Assembly (NCBI GenBank): GCA_044222195.1
Contig: JBGANS010000002.1
Span: forward strand, 124,001 to 188,000
From: JAHBXE01 sp044222195
Lineage (GTDB): Bacteria > Planctomycetota > Phycisphaerae > Phycisphaerales > UBA1924
Direction of reading: 5' to 3'
Length of the DNA: 64,000 nucleotides
The notes under the pieces were generated by a model. The model did no database searches and was not told the origin of the DNA. It saw only the letters and a list, made by a program, of their open reading frames with translations. A program made the translations under genes and the position numbers. Positions 8,810-18,593 of this stretch are shown here, in pieces (positions within the stretch are counted from its first letter, which is position 1; each line of letters begins with the position of its first letter).

Positions 8810-9253
8810 ATGGCCGCGTCGAAACCATCAGGGCAGGACGACCACTGGGTGGACGCGAGTGGCGCTGTCGTCCGGCGCGATCGACGCCGAAAGAAGCCCG
8901 AGGGCCCCGGCGAGAAGCGCCAGTTCGAGCGAATCGCGCTGTACCGACGCGCCCGCGCCACAGAGCTGGACCCGTTCGGCACGCCGGGCGCCCCCTTCGA
9001 GTGCTCGATCCAGAACATCAGCCGCGGCGGGCTGGGCCTGATCGCGGCCCGGATGGTGCACGCGGAACGGCGAGTATTCATTGAAGTGCCCGGCCAGACG
9101 GAAGAGGAAAACCGGATTTTTTTCGGCATGGTGCGCCAGTGTCGATACGTCGAAGGCCAGGGATACTTTGTCGGGGTCCAGTTCGAAGCGATGCCCAAGT
9201 CCGGTCCGGTGGATGCGTGGCTGAACCAGCGCCGGCGGACCCGGGCGAACTGA
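8810..9253 (+). CDS. PilZ domain protein
   Basis: A 147-residue soluble protein. A basic segment RRDRRRKKPEG leads into a PilZ-like barrel with IQNISRGGLGL (matching the D/N-x-S-x-x-G part of the c-di-GMP signature, with Arg-rich KRQFERIALYRRARA before it) and a closing strand RYVEGQGYFVGVQFE. This is a better match than the neighbour at 7430 and could bind c-di-GMP (inference). The start at 8810 has a good Shine-Dalgarno (AGGGGG, about six bases upstream); an upstream frame start at 8750 is less likely. No partner domain is present, so it may be a stand-alone adaptor. Confidence 0.75.
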   Translation: MAASKPSGQDDHWVDASGAVVRRDRRRKKPEGPGEKRQFERIALYRRARATELDPFGTPGAPFECSIQNISRGGLGLIAARMVHAERRVFIEVPGQTEEENRIFFGMVRQCRYVEGQGYFVGVQFEAMPKSGPVDAWLNQRRRTRAN

Positions 9254-9346
9254 AGCGCAAAGCCCTCGGTGTGGGCCTAGCCTGAGGGCCCGCGCGGGGC
9301 GAGCCCGCGGTCGGGTATTCTCATGCCCACCCCGGAGGCCTCAGCG

Positions 9347-10474
9347 TTGCTCAAGACACCTCTCTACCAGTATCACGTCGATGGCGGCGGCAAGATGGTG
9401 GACTTTGCCGGGTGGCAGATGCCGATGCTGTACACCAGCATCCACGAGGAGCACAACCAGGTCCGCACCTCGGGCGGGCTCTTCGACGTCAGCCACATGG
9501 GCCGCGTCAAGGTCACGGGCCGGCACGCCCGCCGGTTCCTCGAACGCCTGTGCACTCGAAAGATCAGCGACATGGACGCCGGCCAGTGCCGCTACTCGCT
9601 GGTGTGCAACGATCGCGGCGGTGTGCGCGACGACATCATCGTCTACCGCATGGACGACGATGAGTTCCTGCTCGTCGTGAACGCGTCGAATCGAGAGAAG
9701 CTCCTCGGCCACTTCAACGAAGTCAAGGGCGACATGGCCCTCAAGATCGAGGACCAGACGCTCTCGACGGCAATGGTTGCGATGCAGGGACCCAGGGTGA
9801 TGTCGGATGTCGTCGCGAAGTTCAGCAGCGAAATCCCGACGCTCAAGCGCTACCGGTTCGCCGTCAAGAACCTGATGATCATGAAGCTCATCGTCAGCCG
9901 CACCGGGTACACCGGCGAAGACGGCGTCGAAGTGATCCTTCCGGCGATGGCCGTGTCGATGGCGATGTCGCTCCTGCTCAAGGACATCGATCCCAAGAAG
10001 CCGGGCGCCGTCGTCAAGCCCGCGGGCCTCGGTGCCCGCGACACGCTCCGCATGGAAGCCGGGATGCCCCTCTACGGTCACGAACTGGGCGAAGACATCA
10101 ACGCGCTCTCGTGCGGCGTGGACTTTGCGATATCCCTCGACAAAGACCACGGCGAGCGCGGCGAGACGTTCGTCGGGATGGAGGCTCTGAAGAAAACGGT
10201 GGCCGCCGGCGGGCCCAAACGCAAACTCGCGGGAATCGCGATCGACGGAAAGCGAACGGCACGCCAGGGCAACGCGATCAAGTCCGGCGGCGCGGTCGTC
10301 GGAGAAGTCACCAGCGCCTGCCTGAGCCCGACGCTGGGCCACGGCATCGCGATGGGGTTTGTCGACGTGGCGAAGCTGGATGTAGGAACGATGCTGACGG
10401 TGGACACCGGGCGAGGCGAGCTGGAGGGCAAGGTCGTCAAACTGCCGTTCTACAAAGCGCCGAAGGCTTCGTAG
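9347..10474 (+). CDS. gcvT: Glycine cleavage T protein (aminomethyltransferase)
   Basis: T protein takes the aminomethyl group from lipoyl-H protein and, with tetrahydrofolate, releases ammonia and forms methylene-THF. About 375 residues. The N-terminus reads MLKTPLYQYHVDGGGKMVDF, FAGWQMP and SHMGRVKV follow, then RTGYTGEDGVEV and GLGARDTLRMEAGMPLYGHE, all T-protein signatures; the C-terminal barrel has GFVDV. I chose the TTG at 9347 because GGAGG lies eight bases before it and it gives the usual family N-terminus; the ATG at 9323 has no ribosome site. No gcvH or gcvP is in the window. The ORF is intact. Confidence 0.93.
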   Translation: MLKTPLYQYHVDGGGKMVDFAGWQMPMLYTSIHEEHNQVRTSGGLFDVSHMGRVKVTGRHARRFLERLCTRKISDMDAGQCRYSLVCNDRGGVRDDIIVYRMDDDEFLLVVNASNREKLLGHFNEVKGDMALKIEDQTLSTAMVAMQGPRVMSDVVAKFSSEIPTLKRYRFAVKNLMIMKLIVSRTGYTGEDGVEVILPAMAVSMAMSLLLKDIDPKKPGAVVKPAGLGARDTLRMEAGMPLYGHELGEDINALSCGVDFAISLDKDHGERGETFVGMEALKKTVAAGGPKRKLAGIAIDGKRTARQGNAIKSGGAVVGEVTSACLSPTLGHGIAMGFVDVAKLDVGTMLTVDTGRGELEGKVVKLPFYKAPKAS

Positions 10475-10536
10475 GCAGCCCTCTTCCGGCGCGACCGGGA
10501 GACCGGACGCCAAGCCCGGTTCCGTATCATTGAGAC

Positions 10537-11784
10537 ATGGCCCGCCTGTACCTCGACAACGCCGCGACTTCATTCCCCAAGCCCGCCGGCGTGTACGAGG
10601 CCATGCTCCGCTACGGCACCGAGATCGGCGGCACCGCCGGTCGTGGGTCGTACTTTGAGGCCCGCGAGGGCGGGAGGCTGATCCGGCAATGCCGCGATCG
10701 GATCAACTCGCTCATCCACGGCGAAGACGCCGATCACGTGATCTTCACGCTGAACACGACCGATGCGCTGAATCTGGCGATCAAGGGCGTGGTGCGCCAC
10801 CGACTTCTGGAGCTCGACACCGGCCGCTCAACGCCGGCCCCCGGCTCGGAGGGTTGTGTGCATCTCGTCGCGACGGTGCTCGATCACAACTCGGTGCTGC
10901 GACCGTTCAACGCACTGGCCGAGGAAAGCCGGCGCGTGCGCTGGACATGCGTCCAGGCACGCGAAGGCGTCATTGATCCCGCCACCGTCGCCGCCGCGAT
11001 CACAGCCGACACGGTGCTCGTGGCCATCAACCACGTCAGCAACGTGACCGGCGCGGTGCAGCCCGTCAAGGAAACGATCGCGGCGTGCCGGAAGGTGAAC
11101 CCAAAGATCCTGGCGCTCCTCGACGCCGCGCAATCGGTGGGGCACATCAGGGTGGATGTTCGCGACCTTGACGCCGACCTGGTGGCATTGCCCGGGCACA
11201 AAGGCCTGCTCGGCCCGCTCGGTACCGGTGGCCTGTATATCCGGCCGGGTGTGGAAAGGGTGCTGCGGACGCAGCGCGAGGGCGGGACCGGCTCGCGATC
11301 CGAGGCCGATCGCCAACCGGATTCGCTCCCGGACAAGTACGAGCCCGGCTCGCAGAACGCGGTGGGGATCGTGGGGCTCAGCGAAGGCGTGAAGTTCCTG
11401 CTCGAGCGCGGTGATCAGATCGAGCGGCACGAACGGGAGCTCCGGGAAGCGATGATCGAGGGGCTGGATGAACTGGGCGCGATTGGAACGAGCAAGAACG
11501 GGTTGCGGCTCATCGGGCCCCAGGGGACGGAAGGCAGAACCGGAGTCTTCTCGCTCGTGCACGAAGCGCTCTCGCCCCAGGAACTGGCGGCGGTGATGGA
11601 ACAGGAGCACGGCGTGCTCGGGCGGGCCGGCCTCGCGTGTGCGCCGCGGCTTCACGCAGCCATGGGAACGACGGAGAGTGGGGGGGCGTACCGGCTCAGC
11701 GTGGGGCCGTTCACGACGGTCGATGACGTGAAGAGAGCGTGCCATGCCCTCGGTGCCGTGTGCCGGGCCGTGGCCGCACATTGA
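10537..11784 (+). CDS. Class V aminotransferase, cysteine desulfurase-like
   Basis: A 415-residue PLP enzyme of the fold I class V group, which includes NifS/SufS cysteine desulfurases and selenocysteine lyases. It starts MARLYLDNAATSFPKP, a clear family mark. The PLP Asp is in LLDAAQSVGHIRVDV and the Schiff-base Lys in LPGHKGLLGPLGTGGLY. Near the end, GRAGLACAPRLHAAMG carries a Cys and resembles the region holding the active-site loop Cys and Arg in desulfurases. Similar single genes annotated as 'cysteine desulfurase family protein' occur outside isc/suf operons. No scaffold gene is nearby, so the exact substrate is uncertain. Confidence 0.88.
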   Translation: MARLYLDNAATSFPKPAGVYEAMLRYGTEIGGTAGRGSYFEAREGGRLIRQCRDRINSLIHGEDADHVIFTLNTTDALNLAIKGVVRHRLLELDTGRSTPAPGSEGCVHLVATVLDHNSVLRPFNALAEESRRVRWTCVQAREGVIDPATVAAAITADTVLVAINHVSNVTGAVQPVKETIAACRKVNPKILALLDAAQSVGHIRVDVRDLDADLVALPGHKGLLGPLGTGGLYIRPGVERVLRTQREGGTGSRSEADRQPDSLPDKYEPGSQNAVGIVGLSEGVKFLLERGDQIERHERELREAMIEGLDELGAIGTSKNGLRLIGPQGTEGRTGVFSLVHEALSPQELAAVMEQEHGVLGRAGLACAPRLHAAMGTTESGGAYRLSVGPFTTVDDVKRACHALGAVCRAVAAH

Positions 11785-11823
11785 CGCTATACACACGCAA
11801 AGGGAAGACCACAAGCCGTTCAC

Positions 11824-12528
11824 TCACGCCGAGCGCGGCACTTCAACCCAGCCACCTTCCTGGTGGCGGACAATGGCGCCCGTGAGCGAATACAGCACCT
11901 GCTCGCTGATGTTGGTCGCGTGGTCGGCCATCTTGCAGGCCTCGTTGGCGATCTCGTGGAGCGTGAAGGCGAAGTCGACCGACATCGTTCCCGCGGCGAT
12001 GCGCCGCTCCGCATCCTTCAACACCGCTTCCATGAAGGCCTCTACAGCATCTTCGCTCTGAAGGACCACCTTGGCGAGCCGGGCATCAGAGCGGTTGAAC
12101 GCCTGCGTCGCATCCCGCAAAATGCCCTGCACGCTGTTGGTCAGCACGCTAAACGTCGGCGGGATTTCGCCGACCGTGTTCTTGAGCGATTCGGCCCGGT
12201 CCGCGATCGCGACCCCCGCGTCGGCGATGCGCTCGAGCTCGTTGTTGATCTTCACGATGGTTAAAACCTCGCGAAGCTGCGAGGCATCGAGCTGCGAGTT
12301 CTCGTGCGTCGCATCGGTCAGAAGCGCGACCGCGGCCTTCTCGACCTCGACATCCACGCGATCGATCACGTCGTCCTGCGACTTCACGATCCCGGCCCGG
12401 ACCGGGTCCCGGGCGAAGGCCGCCTCAAACGCCGCTTCGACCAGCGCGCGGACCCGGTGCCCCTGCTCGGCCAGGTCGGCGCGGAGCCGTTCGAGTCTCT
12501 TTGCAAAGCCTTGTGGAGTGGTGGGCAT
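11824..12528 (-). CDS. phoU: PhoU-type phosphate signalling regulator
   Basis: A 234-residue all-helical cytoplasmic protein with two PhoU repeats (about 10-110 and 120-215). Typical metal-binding and helix patterns are ERIADAGVAIADRAES in the first and EIANEACKMADHATNISE in the second (E-R-I-A-D-x and D-H-A-T-N-I-x-E). PhoU links the Pst phosphate transporter to the PhoR kinase and shuts down Pho genes in high phosphate. No pst or phoBR genes are in the window, so this is an isolated copy. Divergent from eno. Confidence 0.92.
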   Translation of the reverse strand: MPTTPQGFAKRLERLRADLAEQGHRVRALVEAAFEAAFARDPVRAGIVKSQDDVIDRVDVEVEKAAVALLTDATHENSQLDASQLREVLTIVKINNELERIADAGVAIADRAESLKNTVGEIPPTFSVLTNSVQGILRDATQAFNRSDARLAKVVLQSEDAVEAFMEAVLKDAERRIAAGTMSVDFAFTLHEIANEACKMADHATNISEQVLYSLTGAIVRHQEGGWVEVPRSA

Positions 12529-12655
12529 ACAGACGGCCGCGGACGATCAGATGGGCAAGCGTATCACCATTCAGAGGGCAAGGGTATCATCGGCTCCCCG
12601 TCCCGCGGGGCTTTCGCCCCCGCAACGCCCGCCCCAGTTTCCAGCGAGAGAACCC

Positions 12656-13954
12656 ATGTACGACATCGAAACCGTCCACGCCCGGCAGGTCCTCGATTCA
12701 CGCGGCAACCCGACCGTGGAGGTCGAGGTGCAGCTGTCCTCGGGCGTCAACGGGAGGGCGATCGTGCCGTCCGGCGCTTCAACAGGCGAGAACGAGGCCG
12801 TCGAGTTGCGGGACGGCGACAAGGGTGTGTATCTGGGTAAGGGCGTGCTCAAGGCCGTCGCCAACGTCATCGACCGCATCGCGCCCGTGGTGGAAGGAAT
12901 GGATTGCCGCGATCAGGAAGAAGTCGACGCGGCGATGATCGAGCTCGATGGCACGGAAAACAAGGGGGAGCTCGGGGCGAACGCGGTCCTGGGCGTGTCG
13001 ATGGCCGTCGCCAAGGCCGCGGCGGAAGCCTCGGGCCTGCCGCTGTACCGGTACCTCGGCGGGTCGGGGGCCAAGGTCCTCCCCGTGCCGATGTTCAACA
13101 TTCTCAACGGCGGCAAGCACGCGGACAACACGGTGGACTTCCAGGAGTTCATGGTCCAGCCCTGGGGCTTTGACACATTTGACGAAGGGTTGCGGGCGGG
13201 TGTGGAGATCTACCACGCGCTGAAGAAAGTGCTCCACGACAAGGGGCTCTCGACGGCGGTGGGGGATGAAGGTGGCTTCGCGCCGAACCTCAAGTCGAAC
13301 GAAGAAGCGCTGCAGATCATCGAGCAAGCGGTGGGGAAGGCCGGGTACACGTGGGGCGAGCAGATCTTTGTGGCCCTCGACCCGGCGATGAGCGAGTGCT
13401 GGAACGAAGCGGAGAAGGCGGGCAAGAAGGGTTACCTCATGTTCAAGAGCACCAAGGAAGTGCTCAGCTCGAAGGACATGGTGAGCCTGTGGGCCGGCTG
13501 GGCCAAGAAGTACCCGATCCGTTCGCTCGAGGACGGCCTCGCGGAAAACGACTGGGATGGGTGGAAGCTGCTGACCGACACGCTCGGGGACAAGATGCAG
13601 CTCGTGGGAGACGACCTCTTCGTGACCAACCCCAGGTTCCTGCAGAAGGGGCTCGACAAGGGGTGCGCGAACGCGATCCTGGTGAAGGTGAACCAGATCG
13701 GAACGCTGAGCGAGACGTTCGACGCGGTCGACCTCGCCCGCCGCAACCGCTACGGCGCCGTCATGAGCCACCGTTCCGGCGAGACCGAGGATGCGACCAT
13801 CGCCGACATCGCCGTCGCCACCAACTGCGGCCAGATCAAGACCGGCGCCCCCTGCCGCAGCGACCGCAACGCGAAGTACAACCAGCTCATCAGGATCGCG
13901 GAGCAGCTGGGGGATTCGGCGGTGTATGGCTCGGTGATGTGGAACCGCGGGTAA
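12656..13954 (+). CDS. eno: Enolase
   Basis: Glycolytic enzyme turning 2-phosphoglycerate into phosphoenolpyruvate; also part of RNA degradosomes in some bacteria. 432 residues, standard length. The N-terminal domain starts MYDIETVHARQVLDSRGNPT and includes the flexible loop PSGASTGENEAVELRDGD. The barrel has the metal ligands in LDPAMSE, SLEDGLAENDW and VGDDLFVTN, the catalytic Lys in ILVKVNQIGTLSET, and SHRSGETED. The ATG at 12656 gives the family start; the open frame extends far upstream without homology. Confidence 0.98.
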   Translation: MYDIETVHARQVLDSRGNPTVEVEVQLSSGVNGRAIVPSGASTGENEAVELRDGDKGVYLGKGVLKAVANVIDRIAPVVEGMDCRDQEEVDAAMIELDGTENKGELGANAVLGVSMAVAKAAAEASGLPLYRYLGGSGAKVLPVPMFNILNGGKHADNTVDFQEFMVQPWGFDTFDEGLRAGVEIYHALKKVLHDKGLSTAVGDEGGFAPNLKSNEEALQIIEQAVGKAGYTWGEQIFVALDPAMSECWNEAEKAGKKGYLMFKSTKEVLSSKDMVSLWAGWAKKYPIRSLEDGLAENDWDGWKLLTDTLGDKMQLVGDDLFVTNPRFLQKGLDKGCANAILVKVNQIGTLSETFDAVDLARRNRYGAVMSHRSGETEDATIADIAVATNCGQIKTGAPCRSDRNAKYNQLIRIAEQLGDSAVYGSVMWNRG

Positions 13955-14048
13955 ACCGCCGCGGGCCACGATTCGGCCGGCGAGATGGGACTTTGATCGC
14001 GTCGCTGGTGCGCCGGCGTGCTGGTACACTCGGACCATCGCCTCCGAT

Positions 14049-16043
14049 GTGAGAAACCGCATGTGCACTCCTGCCGTTGTGATTCTGCTTGGCGCCCTGT
14101 CATCAACCGCCGCGATGGCGCGTTTGGACGACCCCCGCATCGACGCCACCACCGGGCGCGACGTCGCCAACTACGCCCCCGCACGCCACTTCGACCACCT
14201 CCACATGCGCCTGGCGATCGACATCCCCGACATGGAGAAGCGGTCGTTCACGGCAGAAGAAACGCTGACCGTGACGCCCATCGGCAAGGCCCGCTCCGAG
14301 CTCGTGCTCAACGCCAAGGACATCAAGATCGAGTCCGTCACTCTCGGCGCCAAGGGCAAGCCGCTCTCGTTCACGCACGAGCAGGGGCTGCTCACGATCG
14401 CCTTCAACGCGCCGATCAAAATGGGCGAGACGGTGGACGTCGTGACCCGGTACTCGCTCGAAACGCCTCGCTCCTCGGGAATTCTCGGCGGCGGCCTCTC
14501 GTGGACCCGCGGGCGCGCCACCGCCAAGGAAGAGGCGGACAAGTACGCCCAGATCCACTCCCAGGGTCAGCCCGAGTTCAACAAGCAATGGTTCCCGTGC
14601 CACGACTTTCCCAACGAGCGCCTCACCACCGAGATGATCGTCACGGTCGAGGACCCATTCGTCGTGTGCTCCAACGGTCGATTGGTCGGCGCGACGCTCG
14701 GCACGCCCGCCGCTTCCGGCAAGCCGCGCATGACCTGGCGCTGGCTGCAGGACAAGCCGCACCCGAACTACCTCGTGACGCTCGTCGTCGGTCGCTTCTC
14801 CATCGTCGGGCTGGAGGCCAAGACGCCTGCCGAAGCAGAAGTGTGCAACTACCTCTACGCCCCCATCGGCACCGAAAAGACCGCCGCCGCGGCGTACGGC
14901 GCGACGCCCGCCATGGTGGCCCACTTCTCGAAGCTCTACGGGCAGACCTATCCCTGGGACAAGTACGCCCAGGTGCTCGCCCGCGGCTACAGCGGCGGTA
15001 TGGAAAACACATCCGCAACCACCATGTCCGAGGCCACCGCGAAGGCCTCTGTCGGCACGCAGGATGAAATCATCGCCCACGAACTCACGCACCAGTGGTT
15101 CGGAGACTTCGTGACCTGCAAAGGGTGGGAGCACGCGTGGCTGAACGAAGGCTGGGCAAGCTTCGGCGAAGCCCTTTGGGCCGAGGCCGCAGCGCCCCAG
15201 GGCCGCGCCCGGCGCGACTACCAGCGAGCCATCACCGGTTTTGTCAGCGCGCAGCGGGCCCGAAACCGCACCGCCGCGCCCGCCGCGCCCGCGATGGTGT
15301 CCAAGCAGTACAACGATGCGTTCGAAAACTTCATCAAGGCCAACGACATCTATTCCAAGGGCGCCTGCGTGCTCCACATGCTGCGCACACGACTGGGAGA
15401 CGAGATCTTCTGGAAAGGTGTTCACGCCTATCTCCAGAAGCACCGCCTCGGCCATGTGGAAACGGACGACTTCCGGCACAGCCTCGAAGAAGCGTCGGGC
15501 CTGAGCCTCGAGCAGTTCTTCACCCAGTGGTGCTACCGGCCGGGCTTGCCGCGGCTCCAGGTGGACATCGACTGGACGCCCGACGAAGCCGAGAAGCCCG
15601 ACGGCGCCGGATCAGTCAAAGTAACACTCAAGCAGACGCAGAAGATCAACGCCGACAACCCGGCGTATGCGCTCAGCCTCCCGATCGCGATCAAGATGGG
15701 AGAGAAGACCGACGTGCGAATGGTCGAGATGAACACCACCGATGCGGAACTGACGGTCAAGCTCGACGCCAAGCCCGCCGATGTGACCGTCGATCCGAAC
15801 CTGACCGTCGTTGCACCCGTGTCCGTCCGCAAGCCTCTGGCGATGTGGCTCCGGCAGATGGGCCACGAATCCCTGTTCGCCCAGATCCAGGCCGCCGAGC
15901 ATCTGAGAGACTTCGACGATCCTCTTGCGAGAGAAGCGTTGCGAAGGGCATCCATGGACGACACCCCGGAGCTGCGACAGGTCGCCCTGGAATCTTTGTC
16001 GGCGCTGGAAGGCACGACCGCAGTCGCGGGAGGTGCGCGATGA
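14049..16043 (+). CDS. Exported M1 family aminopeptidase (first of a tandem pair)
   Basis: A 664-residue zinc metallopeptidase. A signal peptide (MRNRMCTPAVVILLGALSS, then AAMA) sends it to the periplasm or outside. The beta-sandwich domain leads to the catalytic domain with the exopeptidase motif GGMEN and zinc site HELTHQWFGD: His344, Glu345, His348 and Glu367 (NEGWASF), the HExxH-x18-E pattern. FSKLYGQTYPWDKY is typical of M1. The GTG start is chosen because it supplies the Arg residues a signal peptide needs; ATG at 14061 is the alternative. Its stop overlaps the start of the second M1 gene (ATGA), so the two are translationally coupled. Substrate unknown. Confidence 0.92.
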   Translation: MRNRMCTPAVVILLGALSSTAAMARLDDPRIDATTGRDVANYAPARHFDHLHMRLAIDIPDMEKRSFTAEETLTVTPIGKARSELVLNAKDIKIESVTLGAKGKPLSFTHEQGLLTIAFNAPIKMGETVDVVTRYSLETPRSSGILGGGLSWTRGRATAKEEADKYAQIHSQGQPEFNKQWFPCHDFPNERLTTEMIVTVEDPFVVCSNGRLVGATLGTPAASGKPRMTWRWLQDKPHPNYLVTLVVGRFSIVGLEAKTPAEAEVCNYLYAPIGTEKTAAAAYGATPAMVAHFSKLYGQTYPWDKYAQVLARGYSGGMENTSATTMSEATAKASVGTQDEIIAHELTHQWFGDFVTCKGWEHAWLNEGWASFGEALWAEAAAPQGRARRDYQRAITGFVSAQRARNRTAAPAAPAMVSKQYNDAFENFIKANDIYSKGACVLHMLRTRLGDEIFWKGVHAYLQKHRLGHVETDDFRHSLEEASGLSLEQFFTQWCYRPGLPRLQVDIDWTPDEAEKPDGAGSVKVTLKQTQKINADNPAYALSLPIAIKMGEKTDVRMVEMNTTDAELTVKLDAKPADVTVDPNLTVVAPVSVRKPLAMWLRQMGHESLFAQIQAAEHLRDFDDPLAREALRRASMDDTPELRQVALESLSALEGTTAVAGGAR

Positions 16044-18580
16044 GACTTCTCCCCGCCCTCTTCGCAACCGTCCTCGCCGCCGGGCTCGCCCTGCCCGCGC
16101 TCGCCCAGGAAACCCCGCGGCCCATCGGCAGTTTCGACGCCGCGACCGGCAAGAGCCGCCTCTCGTTTCCGCCAAGCCCGCTGGTGGACTACCACCACAT
16201 GGCCCTGCACCTCGACATCGCGGACATGAACACGCCGCGGATGGAAGCGGTGCAGAACCTGAGTTTCACGCCAGTCGCCCGGCCGCTCTCCACGCTGAGC
16301 CTCGATGCGAAACTCCTGACCATCAAGTCCGTCACCGCCGTCAAGCCCGCCGGCCAGCGCGTCATCTACCGGCACGACGGCCGCAAACTTGAGCTCACGT
16401 TCGACCCGCCGCTCCCGCCCGCGCAGGCCGCGGAGATCGAGACGACGTACACCGTGGACGATCCCCCGCAGGGCATCACCTGGACGCCCGAGTCCCCGGC
16501 GTGGCCCGGGCGTGCAGCGCAGCTCCACTCCCAGGGTGAAGCCGAGACCAACAGCTACTGGTTCCCGTGCCACGATTCGCCAAACGTGCGACTGACCACG
16601 GAGCTCTTCGTCACCGTGCCCAGCGGCTACATCGTCAGCTCCAACGGCCGAATGCCCGAAGCCCCCAAGCCCAGCCAATCCGGCCGCACAACCTTTCATT
16701 GGCTCCAGGACAAGTCCCACGTCAACTATCTCGTCTCCCTCGTCGTCGGCAAGTTCGATGTCGAGAACGTCGCACGCAAAGGCAAGGACCGCGTGCCCCT
16801 GCCCGTGTACGTGCCCCCCGGCCGCGGCGGCGATATTGCGCCCACCTACGGCAACACGGGCAAGATGATCGACCTCTTCGAGAAGCGCACGGGCACGGCC
16901 TACCCGTGGGACCAGTACGCGCAGGTCGTCGTATGGAACTTCGGCGCCGGTGGAATGGAGAACACCTCCGCGACGACGATGTACGACACCGCCATCCTCT
17001 CCGCCGAGGGCCGCGGCGATGGCGACCTTGAAGGCCTGATCTCGCACGAGCTCGCGCACCAGTGGTTCGGAGACCTGCTCACCTGCAAGAGCTGGGAGCA
17101 CATCTGGCTCAACGAAGGCTTCGCCACTTACTTCACCAACCTCTGGTGGGAGCAGCGCGACGGCAAGGATGCGTACCTCGCCGCCGTCCGCCGCCAGTTC
17201 GACACGGTGTCCCGCGCCGACAGGGCCGACGCCCCGTACCAGCCCGCGATGGTGAGCAAGGACTTCCGTGATCCCGGCGAGACCTTCGGCCGCGCCGCCA
17301 ACCCGTACCCCAAGGGCGCGAGCATCCTGCACATGCTGCGGGCGAAGCTGGGCGATGAGGTCTTTTTCCGCGCTCTCGCCGTCTACGTCGACCGGTTCAA
17401 GTTCAAGCTCGTCGAGACCAACGACTTCCGTCGCGTGATGGAAGATGTCTCCGGCGAAACGCTCGAGCACTTCTTCTCGCAGTGGTGCTACCACCCCGGC
17501 GTGCCGGACCTCGAGGTCGCCACAGAGTGGAAGGCCGACACGAGCGAACTGGTTCTCACCATCGAGCAGAAGCAGACCATCGACGGCTACAACCCCGCCT
17601 TCGCCTTCACCCTTCCCGTATGGGCCGAAACCAAGGCCGGCTCCGGCGCGGCCGCTCTTGGCGACATCGAAGGCAAGGAACGCAAGACCGTCGCGAAGTT
17701 CAAGCTTGCGGGCGAGCCATCGATGGTCGCGCTCGACCCCGGCCTCTGCGTGCTCGCGAAGATGAAGATCGACCAGCCCATGCGCCGCTGGCTCGCGCAG
17801 CTCGACCGTGGGCCCACGCTCGTCTCCAGGGTACAGGCCGCCCGCGCCCTCGCTGCAGACTCGTCCAGCATCGGCGCTTCCGCACTCGCCAAGCTCGCCG
17901 GAGACAGCCGCGCCCCGGACTTCCTCCGCCAGGAGTGCATCACCGCCCTGGGCGAACGCAAGGACACCGCCTCTCTCGCCGAAGTGTCTCGCGCCCAGAC
18001 CAAGAGCCGCGATGTGCGCGAAACGCTCATGGACACCGCCGGCGCCGCCATCGCCGCGAACCCCGACGGGCCGGATGTTGCCCGGCTTCGCGACATGATC
18101 ATCTCCGCCGCCGGCCGCGAAGAGAGCTCCCGAGTCCGCGCCGCCGCCCTCCGCGCCATCGGCACTCTCAAGCTCAAGGACCGCGTGCCGATGCTCATCG
18201 CCGCTGCCGAAATCGAGTCGCAGCACGATCGCATCCGCCAGGGCGCGCTCGAAGGCCTCGCCACCCTCGACGCCCCCGAAGGCCTCTCCGTCGCTCTCGC
18301 CCACGCTCAGGCGGGAATGCTCAACCGCACACGCCCCATCGCCATCAACGCCGCGGCCAAACTCGCCCACCACAACCCAAGTGTCGCCGTCCCGGCGCTC
18401 GTGAGGCTCCTGGCAGACCGTGAACGCCGCGCGTGGACCGCCGCCGGGGAGGCGCTCGTGCAGATCAAGGATCCGAGCGCCGTCGCGGCCATGAAAGAAG
18501 TTCAGAAGTCCAAGAAGGACGCCGCGGACCGAGACCTGATTCAGAAGTGGATCGACGCACTCAGCGCGCCGAAAAAGTGA
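16040..18580 (+). CDS. Exported M1 family aminopeptidase with HEAT-like C-terminal repeats
   Basis: An 846-residue paralogue of the gene before it. The signal peptide is MRLLPALFATVLAAGLALPA ending ALAQ. The core matches the first protein region by region: LHSQGEAETNSYWFPCHDSP, GAGGMENTSAT, zinc site HELAHQWFGD (His336, His340) and Glu359 in NEGFATY, and FFSQWCYHPGVPDLEV. After the catalytic part (about residue 590 on) come roughly six helical hairpins such as RVQAARALAADSSSIGASAL and IRQGALEGLATLDAPEGLSV, which look like HEAT/PBS-lyase repeats. The first paralogue keeps only the first one or two. The repeats could bind substrate proteins or a partner (inference). Confidence 0.92.
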   Translation: MRLLPALFATVLAAGLALPALAQETPRPIGSFDAATGKSRLSFPPSPLVDYHHMALHLDIADMNTPRMEAVQNLSFTPVARPLSTLSLDAKLLTIKSVTAVKPAGQRVIYRHDGRKLELTFDPPLPPAQAAEIETTYTVDDPPQGITWTPESPAWPGRAAQLHSQGEAETNSYWFPCHDSPNVRLTTELFVTVPSGYIVSSNGRMPEAPKPSQSGRTTFHWLQDKSHVNYLVSLVVGKFDVENVARKGKDRVPLPVYVPPGRGGDIAPTYGNTGKMIDLFEKRTGTAYPWDQYAQVVVWNFGAGGMENTSATTMYDTAILSAEGRGDGDLEGLISHELAHQWFGDLLTCKSWEHIWLNEGFATYFTNLWWEQRDGKDAYLAAVRRQFDTVSRADRADAPYQPAMVSKDFRDPGETFGRAANPYPKGASILHMLRAKLGDEVFFRALAVYVDRFKFKLVETNDFRRVMEDVSGETLEHFFSQWCYHPGVPDLEVATEWKADTSELVLTIEQKQTIDGYNPAFAFTLPVWAETKAGSGAAALGDIEGKERKTVAKFKLAGEPSMVALDPGLCVLAKMKIDQPMRRWLAQLDRGPTLVSRVQAARALAADSSSIGASALAKLAGDSRAPDFLRQECITALGERKDTASLAEVSRAQTKSRDVRETLMDTAGAAIAANPDGPDVARLRDMIISAAGREESSRVRAAALRAIGTLKLKDRVPMLIAAAEIESQHDRIRQGALEGLATLDAPEGLSVALAHAQAGMLNRTRPIAINAAAKLAHHNPSVAVPALVRLLADRERRAWTAAGEALVQIKDPSAVAAMKEVQKSKKDAADRDLIQKWIDALSAPKK

Positions 18581-18593
18581 CTCTCGAAACCGG

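Noticed and set aside
9254..9346. Glycine riboswitch before gcvT
   Set aside because: The gap is under 100 bases and no glycine aptamer pattern is visible; only GC-rich inverted pieces.
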